A DNA stretch of 64,000 nucleotides from Hericium rajendrae (taxonomy: Eukaryota; Basidiomycota; Agaricomycetes; Russulales; Hericiaceae). Below the pieces are notes generated by a model that had not been told where the DNA came from, ran no database searches, and saw only the letters and a list, made by a program, of their open reading frames with translations. The stretch lies in assembly GCA_033439255.1 (NCBI GenBank), contig CM065880.1, forward strand, positions 3,348,001 to 3,412,000, given 5' to 3'. Position 1 is the first letter of the stretch, and each line of letters starts with the position of its first letter. The position numbers were made by a program, and so were the translations under genes. Positions 23,781 through 34,595 of this stretch are shown here, piece by piece.

Positions 23781-25011
23781 TCAATCCACGTCGAACCTTG
23801 CCAGTTCCTCCGCAGGCAAGCAGTTTTCCCTCGTGACCCGCTCATACAGGCTCAGCGCACCACCCTGACACACCAAGCTTAGCCGTGTCTTCGTTCCATG
23901 CACCACCACCAGCTCCTGGATCGTCTTCAGCATCTGACCCAACTTCCGCAGGCACGGCTCGAAGAAATCACGCTGTGCCTCCATTTCCACTGTCTTGTGT
24001 ATCTGCAGTTCGCTGAATGTGCCGTTCTCGTGATATCCGATGTAGAACCATGGGGTCTGGGACAGGTACAGCTGTGGGAAGACTTCCGACCACTTGACAG
24101 GTTTGCGCGACCCTGTGGTCTTTAGTTCGACGAGAGACTGCTGTGGGACTTCGGAGCCAGCGTAGATAATATGGAGGCCCTGCGACCAGGAAGATTCGGA
24201 AGCGACATTGAGCGTGGCCAGCGAATGTGTCACGCTGTCCAGCTCTGCGTCCTTTTCATCGGACGGGAGGCATGCGTCCACCTCAAATCGGACCACCATT
24301 TTGAGGCCGAAAAAGTCCTAGTATGATGGTTAGCATTGATATTGGAGCATCTCAACGATATATGAGTGCTCACGTATTTTATGATGCGATGGTGGCCAGT
24401 GCTACGTTCACAGCCGGGAGCGGGGGATATGGTTTCGTGTTCGAAAGATTCTCCGTAACTCTTCCAGTCGGTATTCCCCCTTATACGGTTCTCGAATATG
24501 TTGAACAAGATGCTGTGCTCACCAGCGAGCTGTATATCAATCCTGAAGTCCCTATCCTTTGAGCCGTTTTGCAGCCATCTCATCAACTTCCTCAAATTGT
24601 TTCTGTCCGTGACGAAATCAACCGCAGGCCAATCGATCTCTTTGCCGACGATATCGACGACGGAATGTGATAGTCCGCTGGGCGTATCTCTGCATCGGAA
24701 GGAATTGCATATGGCAACGCTCGATTCGTCCATATTGGTAGTGAACCTGCGCTAAAGTCAGTTACTTGTGCCTAGGTCAACGCCAGTCTCTGCGCACCTG
24801 GGACGATGATGGTTCGACCATCGTTTTCGACCCAATTATATGAGCCGATGTACTCTGCATTTTCGATGCTGCCAGTCGTCTCGACCTCATGGATCGGAGG
24901 GGATAGGACCTGAATTGGCGATGAAGACAATCCCTCGTTGAGCCCCGAGATTCCACGCTGACGCCTGTGGCCGCGGGCAGAAGGGTTGTGCTGATAAGAC
25001 GCGTAAGCCAT
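23781..25011 (-). pseudogene. RAI1/DXO-like protein, copy 3, frame broken
   Basis: Exons by homology to copy 2: 25011-24798, 24746-24374 and 24317-23781. Motifs survive: GESFE, RFEVDAC, VELKT and LSQTP. In the second exon, however, the reading starting at SLPIWTNRALP runs out of frame before VDIVGKEIDWPAVDF: the codons for the short LLPLLKA-like segment are missing and the frame changes, so about 20 bases appear deleted. Unless an unusual splice bridges this, the product stops early. All predicted catalytic residues lie downstream of the break. Identity to copies 2 and 4 is high elsewhere, so decay looks recent. The gene is divergently oriented to the coiled-coil family gene at 26345. Confidence 0.6.
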
Positions 25012-25039
25012 GGCGAGCAGACCTATATTCAGTCTTGGG

Positions 25040-25077
25040 TTTATAGGCCTGCCAGCGTCTGTCGAGCGGAACACGTG
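25040..25077 (-). promoter_or_regulatory. TATA box and CACGTG upstream of copy 3
   Basis: On the minus strand TATAAA (25040-25045) lies about 30 bp and CACGTG (25072-25077) about 63 bp before the ATG at 25011, matching the layout upstream of copy 2. Surrounding bases (ACACGTGTT, then a GTCTCGT match) are also similar between the two. Confidence 0.4.
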
Positions 25078-26344
25078 TTGGAAGTCCTTGAGTCTTATCT
25101 GGGATGAGTCTCGTCATTGAGTCCTCAAAATTGTCACCGTGAGATGAAGATCTGCAATCCACATACCTTCAAGAGGCAAGAATCTTAGGCAGCACATGAG
25201 GCGGATGATGTTTTGAGGACTTCATCTCCGCCTATGCCCAAAGCAAGCTGAGCCCTCTGGTTTATGTGTGATCATGGCCTCCAATGAACCGTCATTGGCG
25301 CCTGCCGGCGCATTCATCTTTACTTGTCTGTGTTGCGAGGGAAGTTCGGCGGTCTTGCAGATGCCGACGCCCCTCACGTTTGTCTCCGACCCATTCGCTG
25401 GAGCTCCCCGGTAAGCAGGGATTCGAGCCTTCGGCGCCGGTGCTGATCAGCTTAGAGGATAACTTTCTCTCCACAAGCCATCAGCGATGGAAGAGGGATG
25501 GAACCTGACATCCCAAAGCTGTTACCAGCCCAGAATCCACTGTCTGGAAAGAGTATCGATGGATGACGTGCGAGACTCGTCCATACAAGGTGAAGCGCAG
25601 GGAAGCCAAGTTCGTAAAGATCACGGTTGTGTCTCACCAGCACTCATACAGGATGACGATAGCGGGGACCTTCACTTCGGTCTAGTTGAACAAATAGATG
25701 TACTTAATGTCGGCGGATGAAGTCTGCGCTTCGATCTTGATAACGACGAGACCTGAATTGGAGGGCAGGAGATGTATACTGAATAAGTTTTTTATGTTCG
25801 CGGATTTCTGGGTCCTGTACTGCGTTGATTGGACAAGATTTTCAGTCGAGACTAAGTTAGGACCTCAGGCTTGAATACGTACCTTATTTTGATTCTCAGA
25901 AAAGCCATCGAGGAGCAGATTGAGATAAATTTGGAATATGAAGCTTTGGAAAGACAAGGTACGTATAAATGATATCTGCCTTGCCAGCGAGTGTCGACTT
26001 TTGTGTTCGGTGTCGCGGTCAAAGCACAGATCGACGCACTGCGTGACCATCGGCGAGTCACAGTCTTCCTCGGCCCGGGCCGTTTCCACGCATGTACGGG
26101 GGCGGCCGTGACCCCCGTTGTGCTCCTCCTCTCGAGCTCTGTCTAAGTCTTGATCCATGCGAAAGATGGTTAGCGGTCGGTATCAGTAGAATGTCTCACT
26201 GTCAGCGGACAATGCGGGAAGCTCCTTATTCGAAAGTACTAATAAGTACTCCCGCAGGCTCCTAACGGCGATCTCTTATATACTCTCATTGCATCCAGCT
26301 TTTTTTTCTCGAAGTCAGCACACACTTCCAACCACAATTCCTAA
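25078..26344. other. Intergenic between divergent genes
   Basis: 1.27 kb shared upstream region of copy 3 (minus) and the coiled-coil gene at 26345 (plus). Short open frames near 25292-25720 and 25852-26158 have no recognisable motif. A tRNA-like T-loop near 25418 was examined and rejected. Confidence 0.45.
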
Positions 26345-27610
26345 ATGCTTTTCACAGACACCGCAAATTTGCGCATTCCTGCCATGGTTACGGCAGCCTT
26401 CAAGGAATTGGACCTCAATCCCTCGTTGCCACACCACCCCCTCCCAGATGAATCAGAGCTCCCTAGAGAATCAGAGCGGTTCAGCGTCGAGGACTGGGTT
26501 GAATCCATTATGGAGCGGTGCATGGATCGCACCGGCCGCAGCGAGGCGGCCTATCGCCGCATGCACGACCTGCGGGTGGCGGATGTAACGCCGTACCAGG
26601 GCCGGTTTACGGGTCACCACTATGCCATTGTCGAGATAGTCCCCACGGAGAAGCTATATCATTTCGAAGCACCCCGGTAAGTTTCCATGTCTCATCTCCG
26701 ACGATGATGCCTGACTACGACTGTCTTCAGCATCTACCTGCGTATCGAGCGCGGCGGCCCCCCGCAGATCCCGTTCGGCACGCTCTTGGCGGCCCTGTGG
26801 GCGGCTGCTGGTGGATCGTGCTTCACGGGAGTAGACACTATCCGCAGGGTCGATGGCCATCCGTGTATCGACAGCACCGTCGGGACAGTCTGGTGGCGGG
26901 GCTTCACGAGTCGCCCCACGCTCCTCGATCTTGTCCGCGTAGCGAGCTTCCTGCGTAAGGAGTGCCGCACGGACCGCTCTGAAAGTGCGACTTGTGGCTC
27001 CTTTGTTCGCGATCTCTGCGTGCTGCTGTGCGCATGTGGCTCTGATAATTACTTCACGCCGTTCACCGCGGGAGGGCGGCCAGACTTCACTGTTTTCCGT
27101 AAGGTTGATGATGGGGCGTCTGAGCTTTGCGCCAGGTTTTCAGAGTATGAAAAGGACGAGAATGCTACGGTCAGTCGCGAGCAGAGCAGCTTCGCAGAGG
27201 CGGCTAATCACCCTTGTTGGACTACAGATGGTTTGGGAAAAGCACGTCGAGGAACCCCCGGAAGTAGTAGACCTTGAGGTATGTTTCGTCTCTATGTTAT
27301 TTTTTTTGGCTGACATTCGGTACATGACCATTAGCATAGTAGCTCAGAAGTCACGAAATTCGAACCTGCACCGGTAGATCGGTTTGGCGCGCTGGTAGAT
27401 CGGATAGGTGCGCTAATAGATCGGTTTGGCGCGCTAGTAGGTCGAATTGGCGGACTGGTAGGTCGGGTTGGCGCGCTCGAAGCCCGGGTTGGCGCGCTGG
27501 AAGCTCGGGTTGGCATACTGGAAGCCTACATGCCGGATGATCAACGCGATAGTCTGAATGGTCCGTGCGCTGGCATAGAACATCCAGTCGGTTTACATCA
27601 AAATCCCTAG
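26345..27610 (+). CDS. Unknown basidiomycete-type protein with C-terminal heptad coiled coil (gene A)
   Basis: Four exons (26345-26676, 26731-27169, 27228-27278, 27335-27610) sum to 1098 nt, 365 residues in one frame. I do not recognise a named family. An N-terminal region (FSVEDWVESIMERCMDRTG) leads into VADVTPYQGRFTGHHYAIVE and IYLRIERGG, a pattern seen in uncharacterised mushroom proteins. A cysteine-containing helix-like domain follows (TLLDLVRVASFLRKECR, FVRDLCVLLCACG). The last exon encodes about nine heptads of the type VDRFGAL / VGRIGGL / VEARVGAL, hydrophobic at positions a and d, predicting a parallel coiled coil and therefore an oligomer or partner binding. No signal peptide or membrane segment is seen. 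Paralogues lie at 28191-29531 (intact) and 3366-4600 (broken). The exon order is identical in the intact pair apart from one extra exon in the second. Confidence 0.7.
27377..27524 (+). repeat. 21-bp minisatellite encoding the coiled coil
   Basis: About seven tandem units of 21 bp, consensus near GTAGATCGGTTTGGCGCGCTG then GAAGCCCGGGTTGGCGCGCTG. Each unit is exactly seven codons, so unit gain or loss lengthens or shortens the coiled coil by one heptad without changing frame. The first units read VDRFGAL, the last read EARVGAL, showing divergence along the array. Confidence 0.75.
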
Positions 27611-28190
27611 TCGCACCTGTCCTTTGTTTCTATCTTCATACTATTTATGTGATAATTCCGTCCAGTCAGCATCTCTTACGGTTGTAATGAATCTAGGCAT
27701 GCTACCTCATCGGAATCACATTGTCATATTGCGCTTATTCTGTTTCTCTTGTCTTCTCCTTCACGTCTACCACCAACGAATCGCAACCAACTTCAGTGAA
27801 CTTATGGTCGTTCTTGGGTTGCGGCACCTCAGGTATAGTATGTGTACATTAGCATGTATACCTTGAATGAATTACAGCTCGTTCTGCCGTCACCGCCTGC
27901 AGTGGCCAGTCGAAACGCAAGTCTCGAGGACTCGGCTGACCGTGGGAAGGGCCGGCAGCGCGGCGCAAGCTCCTTTCCTTGTGTCGTTGAGTCGCAAGTG
28001 CTCCCGCAGCTCCTAACGGCGGCGGTATGTCTCTCTCCCTCCTCTTTCACACTCACCACACTGATTTTCTGCAGAATCACCGTCCACATCCCTCCACGAT
28101 CTCAATATCAAGCTCACTGAAACAGCGTACCCGTGCAGTCCAGCAGTGGACGCAGCATCCTATTAAAAAGATTTGGAGCATGGGTCGACC
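27611..28190 (+). repeat. Upstream flank of gene B, member of a three-copy repeat
   Basis: 580 bp between genes A and B. Bases 27680-28080 match the flank of the broken copy (4640-4990, minus) and more weakly 20650-20835. It begins with GAATCTAGGCATGCTAC and includes GGGAAGGGCCGGCAGCGCGG. Probably promoter and leader of gene B duplicated with the gene; no conserved open frame. Confidence 0.5.
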
Positions 28191-29531
28191 ATGCCACAGA
28201 ATCCCCTCGAAAATGCACCAGAGCTTCTCTATACGTCCGACCAATACTGCATCGTGAACTGGGTCGAGGCGATCGTTATGCACTGTACGGACCCCCTTGG
28301 CGACGGCGAGGCGGAATATCGCCGGGTGCAGGAGCTGAGGGTGGTGGATGCAACGCTGTACCAGGGCCGGTTTTCGTGTCACCAGTATATTATCGTCGAA
28401 GTAGTCTGCAACGAGCAGCTACATGATTTCGATGCGCCCCGGTAATTTTCTATGTATCATCATCTCCGACGACGATGCCTGACTGCGACTGTCTTCAGCG
28501 TCTACTTGCGCATTGAGCGCGGCAGCTCTCCGCAGATGTCATTTGGCACGCTGGTGGAGGCCATATGTCAGTGGGCAGGCGCTGATGGATCATGCGTCGC
28601 GGGAGGCGACACTATCCGCAGGGTTGACAGCCTTCCGTGGTTCGACACCGTCGTCGGGAGAGTCTGGTGGCAGGGACAGGGATACACGAAGTGCCCGACG
28701 CTCCTCGATCTTGCTCGCGTAGCGCATTTCTTGCATAAGAGGTGCCACGCGCACTTTCCTGAGCGCCCGTGTTGCCAGTCTCTCGCTCGTGATCTCTGCG
28801 TGCTGCTGGGCGCGTGCTCTGCTGGCAGATACCAGGCTTTGTGCCCGGCGGGAGGGTGGCTGGCCTCTCGCGTTTCCGGCGAGGCTGACGATGGGGAGCA
28901 TGAGCTTTACACCAGGTTCTTACAGTCCGAAAAGGACGAAAAGGCTATGGTCCGTCGCAAAGGCCGCCTGGGGCTAACCACCCCTGTTGGGCTACAGATG
29001 GTTTGGGAAAAGCATGGCGAGGAATTTTCGGAAGTAGGCCTTGACAATGAAGTTCGGGTACGTTTCGCATCTATGCTACTTCTTTTTCCTGACGTTGAGT
29101 ACACTACTACTAGCATGGTAGCTCAGAAATTATCCCCAGATTCAATTTCCTATCGCGTTTGGAGATAGTGGTCGCTAAAATCAAAATGTTTAACGATGAG
29201 GTATGTATGCGTCCATGCTTGCGACTCTTCTATGCAGTGTCCTGAGGAATACCTTGGCTAGATATCGCTCTCCGCAGAGAGAAGAAGTCTGGCTGCTGTG
29301 CATTGCATTGACGGTCGGCTTGACAGGCTGGGAGGTCAGGGCGGCACGTCGGTAGACCTGGTTGGCACGCTGGAACCCCAGGTTGGCGCACGGGAAGCCC
29401 GAGTTGACGCGCTGGAAGCCCGGGTTGGCATGCTGGAAGAACAGATTGGCGCGCTGGAAGATCGACTTGATAGTCTAAAAGGTCGGATTGGTGAACTGGA
29501 AAATCCAGTCGGTTTACTACAAGATTGCTAG
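28191..29531 (+). CDS. Unknown protein with C-terminal heptad coiled coil (gene B, paralogue of gene A)
   Basis: Five exons (28191-28441, 28499-28949, 28998-29057, 29114-29200, 29262-29531) sum to 1119 nt, 372 residues in one frame. It is collinear with gene A: VDATLYQGRFSCHQYIIVE, VYLRIERGSSPQM, DTIRRVDSLPW, PTLLDLARVAHFLHKRC and LARDLCVLLGACSAGRYQ. The coiled coil is split by one more intron, and its heptads are less regular (LEPQVGAREARVDALEARVG, LEDRLDSLKGRIGELE). The Arg/Cys positions of the central domain are conserved with gene A, so that domain is probably under constraint. Start: the first in-frame ATG after an upstream non-ATG stretch is 28191. The gene faces RAI1/DXO-like copy 4 tail to tail. 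Function unknown. Confidence 0.7.
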
Positions 29532-30067
29532 TCATGTCTGTACTTTGTTTCTCTTCTCAGAATATGCGATGACTACGTTCGGTCAGCGTCTCTCACAGGA
29601 ATTTTGGGCCAGTGGAAATGACTCGTGGATGTGGAGGTGAAGCGGACAAGTGATAGTCGTGGGTGCATCCGGGATCGCCTCTCGACAAGTTGACTTATCA
29701 GGAACGGTTGCAGGTTATGAGATATACTTGTAAGCACAACTTGTGTCTTCGAAAGGTGTCAACAAATCAAATACACATAGGACCGCGAGGGAACCTGCAG
29801 TATTTACTTTGTATTGAATCTTGTGAAGATCTCCTTTGACAGAAATTATTCACGCTGTCAACTTGAAGCCCGTCCTGCCTTGCAACCAGGCCCGCAAGCT
29901 CTGTGAACGGTAAGGCCATTCCGTGGCACCTTCACGTTGTATCTGACCTGATGCAATGCAAGCCTCACGACTCGAGATCGAAAAGTATTCATACAGCAAA
30001 TTCTACGTTCAAAGTTCCTATCTCAGCCAAGCATGCGTATCTAACATGACAAGTATGTCCGCATCGC
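29532..30067. other. Convergent intergenic region
   Basis: 536 bp between the 3' ends of gene B and RAI1/DXO-like copy 4. No gene seen. AT-rich runs near 29700-29850 would suit polyadenylation signals of both transcripts. Confidence 0.5.
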
Positions 30068-31388
30068 TTAATCCGCGTCGAATCTCCTCATTACGTCCTT
30101 TGGCAAGCAGGTCTCGTCCGAAACCCATTCATGCAAGCTCAATTCGCCCTCTTGACATACCAAACTTAGGCGTTTCTTTGTCCCGTGTGCGATGGCGATC
30201 TCTTGTATCATCCGCAGTGTCTGACCCAGCTTTTGCAGGTTTGTCTCGAGGTTCTTGCGCCGCTCTTCCATCTCAGATATGTTGTTTATCTTCACTTCGT
30301 TGAATGCGCCCTTCGAATGGAATCCCACGTAGAACCACGGCGTTTGGGACAGGTATAACTGCGGGAAGATCTCCGACCATTGGATCCGGTTCCCGGAACG
30401 GGAGGCTAATTCGATGATTGACTGCTGTGGGACCTCGGACCCGGCGCGGATGATGCGAAGGTCCCGGGTTGAAGCAGCTTCAGATGTGACGTTAAGTGCG
30501 GACAATGATGCTGTCAAGCTGTCGAGCTCCGCATCGCCTTCACTGGGGGGGAGGCATGCGTCCACCTCGAAGCGAACCACCATCTTGAGGCCGAAGAAGT
30601 CCTGCCACGACAGTGAATATGAGGGTGTCGCAGTGATCTCAGGGTACTCACGTATTTGATGATTCGATGGTGGCCTGTGCTGCGTTCGCAGCCAGGAGCG
30701 GGAGATGTTGTTTCGCGCTCGAAGGTGAAGCCAAAGCTTCCGTCGGCTTTGTCTTTGGTGCAATTCTCGAATCTGTTGAACAGGACGGTGCGCTTCCCAG
30801 CGAGCTCCATATCGATTCTGAAGTCCCTGCCCTTCGCGCCGTTGTGAATCCATCTCATCAACTTCCTCAAATTGTTCCTGTCCGTAATGAAGTCGATCGC
30901 GGGCCAGTCGATCTCTTTGCCAATGACATCGACGGCCTTCAGGAGTGGGAGGAGTACAGAGGATGGAACGCGAAAGCCATTTTGGTCTTTGAAACGCGTG
31001 CCTTCGTCAGGCCTGAGTGTGAATGGTGTCTTTCTCCCCATCCATCTGGGAGGTGAGCCTGGGTCACGGTCAGATGCGCATGCTCTCCTAACGACTGCAT
31101 CTGCGTATCTGGGACCAGAATGGTAGGATGGGCGGCATCAATCCAATTATATGAGCCAATATATTGTGCATTCTCGATGATGGCAGTGATTGCAGGTTCA
31201 TGAACTGGAAGGGACAGGATCTGGATCGGAGATTGTAGTAATCCCGAGTTGAAAGACCAGTAAGGAGGCAGAGAATTGTCCCTCGATGGCTTTGACTTCT
31301 TGGTTTCGTTCCCCCTACCGCGTCCACGTCCGCGCTGGTGCGCAAAGCCGTGGGTGGAGCGGCTGGGATGGCTGGATGAGGAAGCCAT
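30068..31388 (-). CDS. RAI1/DXO-like protein, copy 4, with altered active site and splice donor
   Basis: Exons by homology are 31388-31109, 31058-30652 and 30601-30068 (1221 nt, 406 residues in frame). The N-terminus carries an RG repeat (GRGRGRG), then YIGSYNWIDAAHPTILVP and PPRWMGRKTPFTLRP. GFTFE and RFEVDAC are kept, but the E-x-K motif reads IELAS, so the expected lysine is Ala. It also keeps SQTPWFYVG. The first intron has a G-to-A change at its donor (CCAG|ATACGC; other copies have GTACG, GTGCG or GTGAG). If it is not spliced, the frame is lost and the product ends after about 156 residues. So this copy may be a catalytically impaired protein, use a rare AT-AG splice, or be newly inactivated. 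The gene faces gene B tail to tail. Confidence 0.55.
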
Positions 31389-32173
31389 GATGTGCAGATC
31401 CACGTTCAAGCCCTCGAGGCTTATGTAGAGTCTTTGCTAATCGAAGCACGCTTTGCAAGCGCCATAACCCTCCATTCGGCTGGAAGCATCCGAAATGCAT
31501 GTACCTTTCAGGGGTAACGGAACCTGCTTCAGGTAGCCAACGAGGCAGAACGGCGACGTAGAAGACTTCGTGTCTAAATCTGGACCTGCAGCCTGCTGCG
31601 AATTCGCAGCGCTTGTGTCATGGTCCAGGAATACGTGCCTTCTTCTCCAGGTGAGTTTACTGCGCATCGAGAGCTTCGTCAACTCACTTTTATCTGGGCC
31701 CCCAATCCAATTCAACCGGAAGTGAACTTGAGAGATGGTGCTGCTAATCGCGCACATGACTAAGAGTAACTCGAATACACGGCGCAAGTTGTCAGATAAG
31801 CTCTCGCCGAACCGAATTACGACACTGTGGCCTGCTGCGGGGAGACCATGCTTTGCAGGGATGGTTCCGGGGTGCAAATTTGTCGGGCATACAAGCCCAA
31901 TGACTGGCATATGTGCACCACAATGCGGGCTTCTTGAAATCTGGGAGGATCGGTGATTGACATCTTCTGTAGCCAGCCTGACTTCGACATAGTTCTGGAA
32001 GAAATCACGAAAGTACAACCACGAGGAGCTGTGTCCCTTTTTATGAACAGTGTGCAGCAATTCCCCACAAGCAGGGTATCGACTGTCAGCGACGCTATTG
32101 TGACTGACTTCTCTGTAAAATAGTGTTATATACATCTCCTCGGACTAGGAAAGACTCACAACATACCTGATCA
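31389..32173 (-). other. Upstream region with a 232-codon minus-strand open frame
   Basis: Between copies 4 and 5. A minus-strand ATG-initiated frame spans 32135-31437 and ends 49 bp before copy 4. It has some protein-like segments (SSWLYFRDFFQNYVEVRLAT) but no recognised family. The part at 31520-31630 matches 22540-22650 upstream of copy 2, where a different frame reads IRSRLRIQ against IRSRLQVQ here. It is more likely a decayed duplicated flank than a working gene. Confidence 0.3.
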
Positions 32174-33613
32174 TCATTGGGCGTTGAAGCGTCGACACGC
32201 ATCGTCCGGAAGGCAGCTCTGGTGTGATGCGCGCTCGCATACACCCAACTTCCCACCTCGGCACACCAAACTCAGTGACTTGTCCTTGTGAGCAATCGCG
32301 ATCTCTTGAATATTCTTCAGCACCATCCCAAGTTTCTCAAAATCCCCATTCATCTGTTTGTCGCCAGCAGAAATGCTGTCGCTCTTATGCGTAGTCGAGA
32401 TCCTGTGGATCCGAGAGAACTGCCCTTACGTGTGTATGCCGATGTGGAGGTGCGATGCCTGGGATAAATAGATGGGAGGGATGATGATCGACGTGTCTAG
32501 CTGCATGCTGATGGTTGAACGGGTCATCAGCTCCACGACGGACTCTTGCGGTACTTCTGATCCTCCGCGAACAACATGCAGGCCATGGGCAGGCAGGTTG
32601 AGAGGTTGCTTCTTGTTTTCAGCGGGAGAGACAGCCTCGATGCTGAGACCGTCGAGGGTATTTGCTAGAGCGTCGGATGAAGGTGATGATGGCACGTCCG
32701 CCCGTTCTGTTGCATGAGGGAGACAGGCGTCAACCTTGTGACGAACGATCATCTTCAATCCGTGGAAATCCTTTAAAGAGAACGGCCTTCAATGCATGAA
32801 TGCTCGATCGAGAGTGCCAACTCACATATTTGATGATACGAAGGTGAACCAGACTTTCCGCACATCCAGGCGGCGCCCTGGTTACCATACGTTCAAAAGC
32901 TATCCCGTATGTCTTGCCATTGCCAGCGACGTCCCGATCGCCGGGCTCCCACCTGTTCAAGAGAACAGTGCGTTCCTTAACCAGCTCGAAGTCGATCCTG
33001 AAGTCCCTCACGTTATCACCTCGTTCGATCCATTTATACAGCTTTCTCAAGTTGGTCCGATCAGAGACGAAGTCAATGGCGGGCCAATTAACGTCCTTTC
33101 CGATTGTGTCGACGGCCGTTAGCAGGGGCAGTAGAGGGAATGATGGAAGCTTGAGCGTGTTATGGTCTACAATGCGGACGCCCTCATCCGGACTGAGCTG
33201 GAAAGGTACGTCTCGCTCAACCCATTGGGGAGGCGACCCTGTGGGAGAATATCTCTATCTCCGCCTCTCGATTATATGGCCAGCTACTCACCTGGTACGA
33301 TGATCGTGGGCTCTTCCGAATCCTCCCAATCATACGAACCGATGTACTCTACGTTCTTGACACCTCCCTTCACCAACGTAGTTCCAACTTGAGGATGTGG
33401 TAAGGTCTCGATCGGCGAAGGCGAGAGCAAGCCCTCGCCCATGTCACGATCGCGAGGGAGGTTATGTGCGGCCAGCCGCTCTTCGCGGGATGCAAAGAAG
33501 ATGAGTTCCTTCCCGCTGTGCTGGATCCAGTTGCGACCACGTCCTCGGTTTCGCTTTCCAGTCTTTCCGTCACGCTTAGAGCTTGTGTTCGCCACAGATG
33601 AAGGACCGGACAT
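32174..33613 (-). pseudogene. RAI1/DXO-like protein, copy 5, degenerate
   Basis: Most diverged copy. Exons by homology: 33613-33292, 33238-about 32827 and about 32771 onward. The N-terminus is basic (GKTGKRNRGRGRNW), followed by YIGSYDWEDSEEPTIIVPG and PPQWVERDVPFQL. GIAFE is kept, but the E-x-D motif reads RHKVDAC (Glu to Lys) and the E-x-K motif reads VELMT (Lys to Met). An in-frame stop follows IGIHT near 32428; the same frame continues with clear homology (GQFSRIHR, NIQEIAIAHKDKSLSLVCRG) to a natural end near 32174. So two predicted catalytic positions are lost and the C-terminal third is cut off. It could still make a truncated pseudo-enzyme. Confidence 0.6.
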
Positions 33614-34595
33614 GATCTACGAATCGATAAGGTCAGTATGTATTCTCGATTTACTCTGCGGATGCTCACGTACATGATGAACCACTGTGGAGTTGGCAGA
33701 CTACACGTCTCTGCTCACGGAGGTGAAGAGTTTTTCTTCGCTTCCACGTCAAGAGGGGTCGATGGCTGTAGAAGATACCAATGCCGGCGAGCGTAGAGCT
33801 CATATAAGTACTAATCGAGGTATAAGGAAATCGAAGCCCGCCTCGAGACGGCCTAGCCGCAGTCAAGTCGTGTTAAGCGGGTAGCTCACCGTCTTGACCT
33901 GTTTTTCGAGCACAACGGAAAAGCCGCGAGTCACCTAGCAAAGAGCGTGCGGCAGCTAGATGCCGGTGTCATTGGTGTGGCGTGTTTTCTCCGTGAGGCT
34001 TCAGAAATGCAGTCCAACATGCACTGCCTGGTAAGTAGAAACATTGAGGAGCAACTGTCTACCGTACCTTTGCTTGTCACCCCAGACCTGTCTGACAGAC
34101 GGTTCTTTCAAAGTTCAAACCGTCCTTCAAACACAGGCTGAGCTATATCCCTTCAAACACTACCGTGATATGTATGAGTCGATGACAAAATGGACCAGAA
34201 ATTAGATGATAGACAGTCGATTGAAAAGGTGTTGTCGTCGCAGACTCCAGAGTGGCCATCATTGTAGTCAAAATATTTGATTACGTCGCCGTTTGTTAGG
34301 ATCAGAGGCTTCTGCCAAACAACTCGTCAGTGAGTTACGTAAATGCTCCGAGCAGCAGATGTCGAAAGCGAGGATTGGAGATCGAACAGCTGATCGAGTC
34401 TGATAGCAGGTCAAGATGGTGTACGACAGAAAATGCGGGAAAAATATAATCGTGATCACGGGCTGAAGAGCTTCGAAGGGCGCGGTCCTTCAGATGCAGA
34501 GGATAATCTGCTTCTCGAGATAATTATGGTATTTTGATTATTCTCTCGTTCTCTCGTTCGTCTACAACAAGCCATGCCAACCAGCACATGGTTCT
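33614..34595. other. Intergenic, no supported gene
   Basis: About 980 bp between copy 5 and the HIS1 3' end. Only short frames without motifs (33687-33884, 33947-34141, 34268-34459). The HIS1 3' UTR lies at the right end. Confidence 0.5.

Noticed and set aside
25400-25490. Possible tRNA on the minus strand (GGCTCGAATCC with an A-box-like TGGCTTGTGG)
   Set aside because: The acceptor strands do not pair and the anticodon arm cannot be drawn.
32399-32428. A 30-nt intron that would remove the stop in RAI1/DXO-like copy 5
   Set aside because: A GTAAGG donor and a CCACAG acceptor exist, but 30 nt is shorter than any other intron in the window and the removed codons align with the other copies.
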